Origin: Phycisphaerae bacterium
GTDB taxonomy: Bacteria > Planctomycetota > Phycisphaerae > UBA1845
NCBI GenBank assembly: GCA_021604825.1
Contig: BQJS01000239.1
Span: forward strand, 1-6,314
DNA: 6,314 nt
Direction of reading: 5' to 3'
Of this stretch, positions 1-4,376 are shown in pieces. The position numbers were made by a program, and so were the translations under genes. Under the pieces are notes generated by a model. It ran no database searches and was not told the DNA's origin. It saw only the letters and a list, made by a program, of their open reading frames with translations. Position 1 is the first letter of the stretch, and each line of letters opens with the position of its first letter.

Positions 1-705
1 CACGACGACCGCAACGGTTCCGATACATCGCGAAAACTGTATCGCAACGACGGCAACTGGGAATTTACAGACGTTACCGCCGCCGAAGGTCTGGAGCAGG
101 TTAATCGCGGTTCGTACGACAGCCCGTGGGCCGACATCGACAACGACGGCGATATGGATTTGATTGCCACGACCGATTCGGCATGGATTGAGCGGGTGTT
201 CCTGAATGGGGCGACATCCAACGGAAACCATTGGTTCGGTGTAAAGCTGGTGGGGCCGGCATCGAATACGACGGCGATTGGTGCATCGGTTTACGCAACC
301 ATTAACACGGGACTCGCTTCTGAGCGGACCCTTCGAAGAGAGTCGAACACCAATGCCGGTACTTTCAATCAAAGCGACTTGCCGGTTCACTTTGGTCTGG
401 GTGCGGCGACTGCGATTGATCGACTCAGGGTTGTCTGGCCCAACGGTGCCGAACGCGAATACTGCGACGTCGCTGTTGACCAGTACACCGTCATTCACTA
501 CCCGCGCCTGGGCGATTTCGATGGAGATGGGCTGGTTGCCACGGCAGATCTGGAAGCGTTCGTCGATTGCTATGCCGGCCCGCTCCAAGCGGTGGATCCC
601 TCATCCGGCCACTGTGATGTCGCCTGCGGGCAGGCGTTTGACAGCGATTCGGACAGTGACGTCGATTTAACGGATTTTGCGGCATTTCAGTCCGAATTTG
701 ACTGA
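1..705 (+). CDS. FG-GAP/ASPIC-UnbV repeat protein with C-terminal dockerin-like domain (5' end missing)
   Basis: The frame is open from the first base of the window to a TGA at 703-705, giving 234 residues; the ATG at 154 is internal (residue 52), since recognisable domain sequence lies before it. Residues about 13-70 are FG-GAP/VCBS-type propeller repeat: 'LYRNDGNWEFTDVT' then the calcium-loop-like 'DIDNDGDMDL'. Residues about 80-165 match the ASPIC/UnbV domain, with 'AIGASV', 'VHFGLG' and 'VVWPNG'. Residues 171-230 form two EF-hand-like loops, D172-D183 (DFDGDG...D) and D214-D225 (a D/S-alternating loop ending VDLTD), as in dockerin type I modules, with C190, C205 and C209 between them. The family is typically secreted and its function is poorly defined; CRTAC1 is the eukaryotic relative. 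Loss of the N terminus hides the signal peptide and further propeller repeats. I infer an extracellular calcium-binding protein. Domain calls are firm, function is not. Confidence 0.9.
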   Translation, partial: HDDRNGSDTSRKLYRNDGNWEFTDVTAAEGLEQVNRGSYDSPWADIDNDGDMDLIATTDSAWIERVFLNGATSNGNHWFGVKLVGPASNTTAIGASVYATINTGLASERTLRRESNTNAGTFNQSDLPVHFGLGAATAIDRLRVVWPNGAEREYCDVAVDQYTVIHYPRLGDFDGDGLVATADLEAFVDCYAGPLQAVDPSSGHCDVACGQAFDSDSDSDVDLTDFAAFQSEFD

Positions 706-759
706 ACGACGTCCAAGTCAGAGGCCGATGCCAGCAGAATCCAGCTGGTGGCTTGTAAC

Positions 760-791
760 GCCTTAACTGGGAACGAGTTAAAGCCGATTTT
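760..791 (+). terminator. Possible weak terminator after the ASPIC/dockerin gene
   Basis: TTAACT (763-768) pairs with AGTTAA (776-781) around a 7-base loop. The stem can be extended by G760-C784 and C761-G783 past one mismatch. A short T run (788-791) follows. It lies 55 bases after the stop codon. The stem is AT-rich and the T run is only four bases, so this is a weak candidate. A second small hairpin (CCAGC 731-735 with GCTGG 744-748) precedes it. Confidence 0.3.
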
Positions 792-945
792 CTGCGCGTG
801 GGTGTCGCGATGAAGACTCGAAAGGACGATGTCGTTTTCGGCATCCCGGACTGATGTGTCTGATAAATTCAGAAATTAGAACAATAGTGCTTGAATTCCC
901 CAAATTGAATCGCGTAGACTGAACTGAGCATATCAGGGAGGAAGT

Positions 946-969
946 GCCAACCGAGCCCGGTTGGCGGGC
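946..969 (+). repeat. Inverted repeat with two competing pairings in the leader
   Basis: GCCAACC (946-952) is perfectly complementary to GGTTGGC (959-965) around a 6-base loop. GCCCG (955-959) can instead pair with CGGGC (965-969); the two stems share bases and exclude each other. It lies about 180 bases before the PEP-CTERM start codon. No T run follows, so it is not an intrinsic terminator. It could be a leader structure or a protein-binding site, or chance in GC-rich DNA. Confidence 0.35.
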
Positions 970-1135
970 CCGTTGCGTGTATCGCTCGCGCACATCCGGC
1001 CCAATGCGACGAGAGAGAGACGAATGTAACTAAGGTTCAAGCAGGTGCGCCGTGCGCGTCTGTTTGCTCGGTGTTTGTTTCTCAAATGTCTTTTTGTAAG
1101 GCAACTGCTCTCGAAGCATTCAAGATCCAGTCATT

Positions 1136-1142
1136 AAGGAGG
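1136..1142 (+). promoter_or_regulatory. Strong Shine-Dalgarno sequence that fixes the PEP-CTERM start
   Basis: AAGGAGG sits six bases before the ATG at 1149. This selects that ATG over the in-frame ATGs at 1071 and 1086, which have no such site and would place an unsuitable extension before the signal peptide. Confidence 0.9.
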
Positions 1143-1148
1143 AGAACT

Positions 1149-2084
1149 ATGGTTAAGGTTTCAAAATCACGGTCGCTATTGGCGGCTGGCGTTCTTGCAG
1201 GTCTGATTGCCGCACCGGCATCAGCTGCAGTTCTGTTTTCAGATGACATGAGCAGTGGCGCGGCGTGGACGGTGAATGCCTTCAGCGCTGATGACACTGC
1301 GACTTTTGGTTATGACTACGGTGCCAACGCAGGTATTCCTGCCGCACCCACTGCCGGAAGCGACACGGTTGGCTTGCGACTCGATGCCAACACCATTGAT
1401 GGATCAGAAGGTGGCGTGACCGTCACTGCGACCGGCCAGTCGTTCTCAGGCATTTACACCTTGTCATATGACGTTTGGATCCAGTGGGACAGCGCCACAG
1501 GTGGTACAACCGAGTATGCCGGTGGTGGCGTTGGCTATGATGGAACGGCCCAGCAGGGCGATCTGGGCGTGGGCTCGGGTGGCCACCTTCTGTTGGTTGG
1601 CGATGGAAGTTCGTCGCGTGACTATCGCATGTACAAAGATGCTGGTGAGCAGTTCCTCGCAAGCGGTCAGTACAATCCTGCGTTGACTTCCAACACCGAT
1701 GCCGATCCGTTGCTCCAAGGCATCTCACCATCAGTTGACATTTCGACTTTTGATCCGCCCCAAACCGGCGCCACCGGTTTTTCGGGCGATGGCGTTCCCG
1801 GATTCAACTGGACGCACGTTGACATGATTGTCAACGAAGCTGCCGGTACGGTTCGTATAGAACTCGACGGCCTCTGGCTTGGAACTCTTGACACGAACGT
1901 GGGCAGCCCCGTTCCGTTGAGTGGAGCCATCTCGTTGTTCCACTACGATCGTTACGGTTCCGTAGCGGGTCAGTGGGCAGCCGCTTACTTCGACAACATC
2001 GTGGTCACCGACGTTCCTGAGCCCGCCAGCTTGGCGTTGCTCGCACTGGGTGGCATCACGTTGCTGCGTCGTCGTTACAGCTAA
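1149..2084 (+). CDS. Secreted PEP-CTERM sorting domain protein
   Basis: The protein has 311 residues. The start at 1149 is set by the AAGGAGG site and by the signal peptide that begins there: basic MVKVSKSRS, a hydrophobic core at about 10-23, and likely cleavage after ASA (26/27). Residues 289-311 are a textbook PEP-CTERM signal: VPEPAS, a hydrophobic stretch (295-306), then RRR and two residues. In known systems this tail is recognised by an exosortase, which cleaves it and leaves the protein exported or surface-linked. The body (about 28-285) is Gly/Ala/Asp-rich and probably beta-sheet. Its opening ('DDTATFGYDYGANAGIPAAP', then 'VGLRLDAN') and 'YDVWIQW' resemble a group of planctomycete and verrucomicrobial PEP-CTERM proteins as I remember them; a lectin/LamG-like fold is possible. 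No catalytic motif is seen. No exosortase is in the window, which is usual because PEP-CTERM genes are scattered. A strong terminator follows, so it is probably monocistronic. The binding target is unknown. Confidence 0.93.
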   Translation: MVKVSKSRSLLAAGVLAGLIAAPASAAVLFSDDMSSGAAWTVNAFSADDTATFGYDYGANAGIPAAPTAGSDTVGLRLDANTIDGSEGGVTVTATGQSFSGIYTLSYDVWIQWDSATGGTTEYAGGGVGYDGTAQQGDLGVGSGGHLLLVGDGSSSRDYRMYKDAGEQFLASGQYNPALTSNTDADPLLQGISPSVDISTFDPPQTGATGFSGDGVPGFNWTHVDMIVNEAAGTVRIELDGLWLGTLDTNVGSPVPLSGAISLFHYDRYGSVAGQWAAAYFDNIVVTDVPEPASLALLALGGITLLRRRYS

Positions 2085-2101
2085 GCAGCGAATCAAGTAT
2101 T

Positions 2102-2120
2102 CGTGACACTGTTTGTCACG
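2102..2120 (+). repeat. Perfect 7-bp hairpin just after the PEP-CTERM gene
   Basis: CGTGACA (2102-2108) pairs perfectly with TGTCACG (2114-2120) around a 5-base loop. It starts 17 bases after the stop codon and 12 bases before the terminator stem. It has no T run of its own. It may stabilise the mRNA 3' end or be a protein-binding palindrome. Confidence 0.5.
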
Positions 2121-2132
2121 CCAAAGCAATTG

Positions 2133-2163
2133 GGAGGTCGCCAAATTGGCGGCCTCCTTTTTT
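2133..2163 (+). terminator. Rho-independent terminator of the PEP-CTERM gene
   Basis: GGAGGTCGCC (2133-2142) pairs with GGCGGCCTCC (2148-2157) to give a 10-bp GC-rich stem with one U-G wobble and an AAATT loop, followed directly by six T (2158-2163). It lies 48 bases after the stop codon. It separates this gene from the sulfatase-like gene. Confidence 0.93.
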
Positions 2164-2218
2164 CATGCGCTGGCCTGAGAGCGAACTGTCATTGTGTGCG
2201 TGTAAATCTTGATCATCC

Positions 2219-2247
2219 TTGGCATTCCCGATTTCCCGTGGTATGTA
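2219..2247 (+). promoter_or_regulatory. Candidate extended -10 promoter for the sulfatase-like gene
   Basis: TTGGCA (2219-2224, 5 of 6 to the -35 consensus) is 17 bases from TATGTA (2242-2247), which carries an upstream TG (2239-2240) in the extended -10 position. The -10 hexamer itself matches only 3 of 6. Transcription would begin near 2254, giving a leader of about 25 bases to the ATG at 2279. The ATG at 2219 lies inside this -35 box, which argues against it as a start. Confidence 0.5.
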
Positions 2248-2278
2248 CTGCCCGCAAAGGTCGACAACAGGATCTCAA

Positions 2279-4171
2279 ATGACTGACGAACCCAGCAGCA
2301 ACAATGACAAACGCTCGTCAAAGGGGTGGCTTTTCCCGGTGCTTCTGATTGCAGCGGGCGTAGCACTATGGGCGATTCGATCGAACAATGGTGACGGGAC
2401 GACTCCCGTTAATCTCGCGGAGATTGTTAAGCCGGGGGCGGCTGCTGGCTTCAACGTCGTGTTGGTCACGCTGGACACCACGCGTCCCGAGTACCTGGGG
2501 TGCTACGGTCGAGAGCACGCCGAGACGCCGAATCTCGATTCACTCTTGAATCACGGCGTGCGATTCGACGATGCTGTCACAAGCGCCTCGACGACTCTGG
2601 CGTCGCATGCCACGATCATGACCGGACTCTATCCACCCTCCACCGGCGTGCGTGACAACGGCAGTTACAAACTTGCCCCTAAGTTCACCACACTGGCCGA
2701 AACGCTCAAGGTGCAGGGGTATGACACCGGTGCGTTCGTATCGAGTTTTGTTCTCGATCGCCGGTTCGGTTTGGACCAGGGGTTTGACACGTACGAATTC
2801 AAAACCGACCGGCGGATACAACGCGGGCCAGCATCGCTGGAGCATGAGCGGCGAGCCAACGATGTCAACGCTTCGGCAATCGACTGGTTAAGATCGCGCG
2901 CAGAAACGAAGAAGGGCGCACCATATTTCCTGTGGGTTCATTACTTCGATCCGCACGCGCCTTACGATTCTCCGCTGCGGCCGACACGTGATTCAAAACT
3001 CAGCCCATACGCTGCAGAGATTGCTTTCGTCGATCGAGAGTTCGGGCGATTGCTGAATGCCGTCGACGCCCAAGGAAGTCGCGAGAAAACAATCATCGTC
3101 GTCATTTCGGATCACGGCGAAGGTCTTGGCGATCATGAAGAAGATTTGCATGGGATTTTCATTTACGATTCAACCATTCGATCAGCCTTCATCCTTTCGA
3201 ACCCCAAGCTGTTTCCGAGTCCTTCGCGCGTGGACGATCGAATTGTAGGAACGGTGGACTTTGTACCGACGCTTTGCGATCTATTGGGAATTGCGCCACC
3301 TGAGACTTTGGATGGCGTGAGCCAACTGGCATCCGAGTCGTCACCGGACAGAGCCATCTACCTAGAAACGCTGTACCCGCTTAATTTGGGTTGTAGTCCA
3401 TTGCGGGGGGCCAGGACTCACACGGCAAAGCTCATCCTCGCGCCGGTGTCTGAGTTCTATGACTTGGGCAGCGATCCAGAGGAGAAGAAGAATCTGTTCG
3501 GCAGTGGGGGCGCTTCGATGGATGCGCTCCGTAGTCAATTGGTGGGCATGCTCGAGCGATGGCCCAACGACGGCCGTGGTGAGTTCTCGGCGCAATCACT
3601 CAGCGCCAAGGATCGAAGGCGGCTTGAGGCACTCGGATACGTCAGCGGTTCTTCGTCAGACGACGAGGACTCACTTCCCGATCCCAAGGAGCGCATCAAA
3701 CAGGTCAATGCGATGGGCGAAGTGGTCCGGTTGCTGGGAGAGCGCGAATTCGAGGATGCGCTGGCTCTGTCGCGCGACATGATCGCCGATGCCGGTGACT
3801 GGACAACGCCAACACTGATGGCCGCCGAAGCATTTATGCAAATGGATCGACACGGCGAACGCGTGGATGTTCTTGAGGATTACTGCCAAAGAAATCCCAA
3901 TCCCGAAATGCTGTTCTACTTGGCTCACGCGCTGCTAAAAACCCGAAACTACGGCGCATGCGCCAAGCGATTGGATCAAGCTGAGAAGATGGACCCTTCA
4001 TTTGGTGCCATCCCCGCGCTTCGCGGCGATCTACTGATGGCCCAAGCCAAATACGCCGAAGCCGTCACCGAGTATGAGAAAGCCATCAAGATCGATCCTG
4101 ATCGGGTCCCCGAATCGGTGCCGGATAGCCTTCTACAAGCGAAGAAACTGGCGTCTAGACAGGGGCCGTAA
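2279..4171 (+). CDS. Membrane-anchored sulfatase-like (alkaline phosphatase superfamily) protein with C-terminal TPR repeats
   Basis: The protein has 630 residues. The chosen ATG has a modest AGGA (2269-2272) six bases upstream; an in-frame ATG at 2219 would only add 20 unlikely residues. Residues 18-33 are a hydrophobic signal-anchor after a short charged head, so the catalytic part should face the periplasm or outside. Residues 58 to about 400 are the sulfatase fold: D66 in 'VTLDTTRPEYLGCYG', T106 in 'TLASHATIMTGLYP', H221/D224/H226 in 'HYFDPHAP', and D278-H279 in 'SDHGEGLGDH', with H291 following. The usual C/S-x-P-x-R sulfatase motif is absent: aligned positions read T-x-A-x-H, so the likely nucleophile is T106, as in phosphoethanolamine-transferase-type enzymes. 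It may therefore be a phosphohydrolase or phosphotransferase rather than a sulfatase. A linker (about 456-470) leads to TPR-like helices at about 480-610; the last, 'AKYAEAVTEYEKAIKIDP' (589-606), is a clear TPR. The TPR part may bind a partner. Substrate is unknown. It is separated from its neighbours by 194 and 205 bases, so it is probably a single-gene unit. Confidence 0.92.
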   Translation: MTDEPSSNNDKRSSKGWLFPVLLIAAGVALWAIRSNNGDGTTPVNLAEIVKPGAAAGFNVVLVTLDTTRPEYLGCYGREHAETPNLDSLLNHGVRFDDAVTSASTTLASHATIMTGLYPPSTGVRDNGSYKLAPKFTTLAETLKVQGYDTGAFVSSFVLDRRFGLDQGFDTYEFKTDRRIQRGPASLEHERRANDVNASAIDWLRSRAETKKGAPYFLWVHYFDPHAPYDSPLRPTRDSKLSPYAAEIAFVDREFGRLLNAVDAQGSREKTIIVVISDHGEGLGDHEEDLHGIFIYDSTIRSAFILSNPKLFPSPSRVDDRIVGTVDFVPTLCDLLGIAPPETLDGVSQLASESSPDRAIYLETLYPLNLGCSPLRGARTHTAKLILAPVSEFYDLGSDPEEKKNLFGSGGASMDALRSQLVGMLERWPNDGRGEFSAQSLSAKDRRRLEALGYVSGSSSDDEDSLPDPKERIKQVNAMGEVVRLLGEREFEDALALSRDMIADAGDWTTPTLMAAEAFMQMDRHGERVDVLEDYCQRNPNPEMLFYLAHALLKTRNYGACAKRLDQAEKMDPSFGAIPALRGDLLMAQAKYAEAVTEYEKAIKIDPDRVPESVPDSLLQAKKLASRQGP

Positions 4172-4200
4172 CTCCGTTTCAGGTGGACAACATCCGTTGT

Positions 4201-4248
4201 CGTCGCCCATCTCAAAGCTGTAGCGACGCTGCAAACCCCATTATGGGG
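4201..4248 (+). other. Two inverted repeats after the sulfatase-like gene, possible weak terminator
   Basis: CGTCGC (4201-4206) pairs with GCGACG (4223-4228) across a 16-base gap, and CCCCA (4236-4240) pairs with TGGGG (4244-4248) across a 3-base loop. Neither is followed by a T run, so intrinsic termination is doubtful. They are the only structure I see between the stop at 4171 and the next promoter candidate. Confidence 0.3.
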
Positions 4249-4300
4249 CTTAAATCGTCGGCTCCGACCCGCGATTGATTCTCCCGCCACCATGTTTTGA

Positions 4301-4330
4301 TTCGGAATTGCGAATTAACAGCGGTATAAT
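4301..4330 (+). promoter_or_regulatory. Candidate sigma-70-type promoter for the GHL10 gene
   Basis: A perfect TATAAT lies at 4325-4330 in otherwise GC-richer DNA, 46 bases before the ATG at 4377. The -35 is poor: TTCGGA (4301-4306) at 18-base spacing matches 3 of 6. Transcription would start near 4337, leaving a leader of about 40 bases. The local rise in A+T at 4285-4330 fits a promoter. A planctomycete sigma factor may not need a strong -35. Confidence 0.55.
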
Positions 4331-4376
4331 GTCGTGTCAGTCCGTGGCTTCGCGCGGGCTGACGGACCGATCTGTC

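Larger units (their letters stand above)
706..1148. other. 443-base intergenic region, leader of the PEP-CTERM gene
   Basis: No convincing gene is seen on either strand. Short open frames here have no ribosome-binding site and no recognisable protein sequence. What it holds: two hairpins just after the upstream gene (729-750 and 760-784), a weak promoter-like pair TTGAAT 891-896 / TAGACT 915-920 with 18-base spacing (4 of 6 matches in each box), a 7-bp hairpin at 946-965 overlapping an alternative pairing, and the Shine-Dalgarno sequence at 1136-1142. If the weak promoter is real, the downstream mRNA would have a leader of more than 200 bases. I recognise no known riboswitch class. Confidence 0.6.

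Noticed and set aside
799..855. Tiny + strand open frame (ATG at 811, 14 codons)
   Set aside because: No Shine-Dalgarno sequence, no recognisable feature, and length well within chance.
491..993. Overlapping - strand open frames at 491-844 and 778-993
   Set aside because: Their translations are rich in Arg, Pro and Ser and show no domain; the first overlaps the dockerin-like coding region, and neither has a ribosome-binding site.
946..1024. Possible riboswitch in the PEP-CTERM leader
   Set aside because: I could not match the conserved cores of cyclic-di-GMP or other common classes; only simple hairpins are present.
1008..1024. GA-rich run that could be a microsatellite or ribosome-binding site
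   Set aside because: Short and imperfect, with no open frame of note following it.
1071..1148. Upstream in-frame start for the PEP-CTERM gene
   Set aside because: It has no ribosome-binding site, and the extra 26 residues would precede a complete signal peptide; ATG 1149 has AAGGAGG at ideal spacing.
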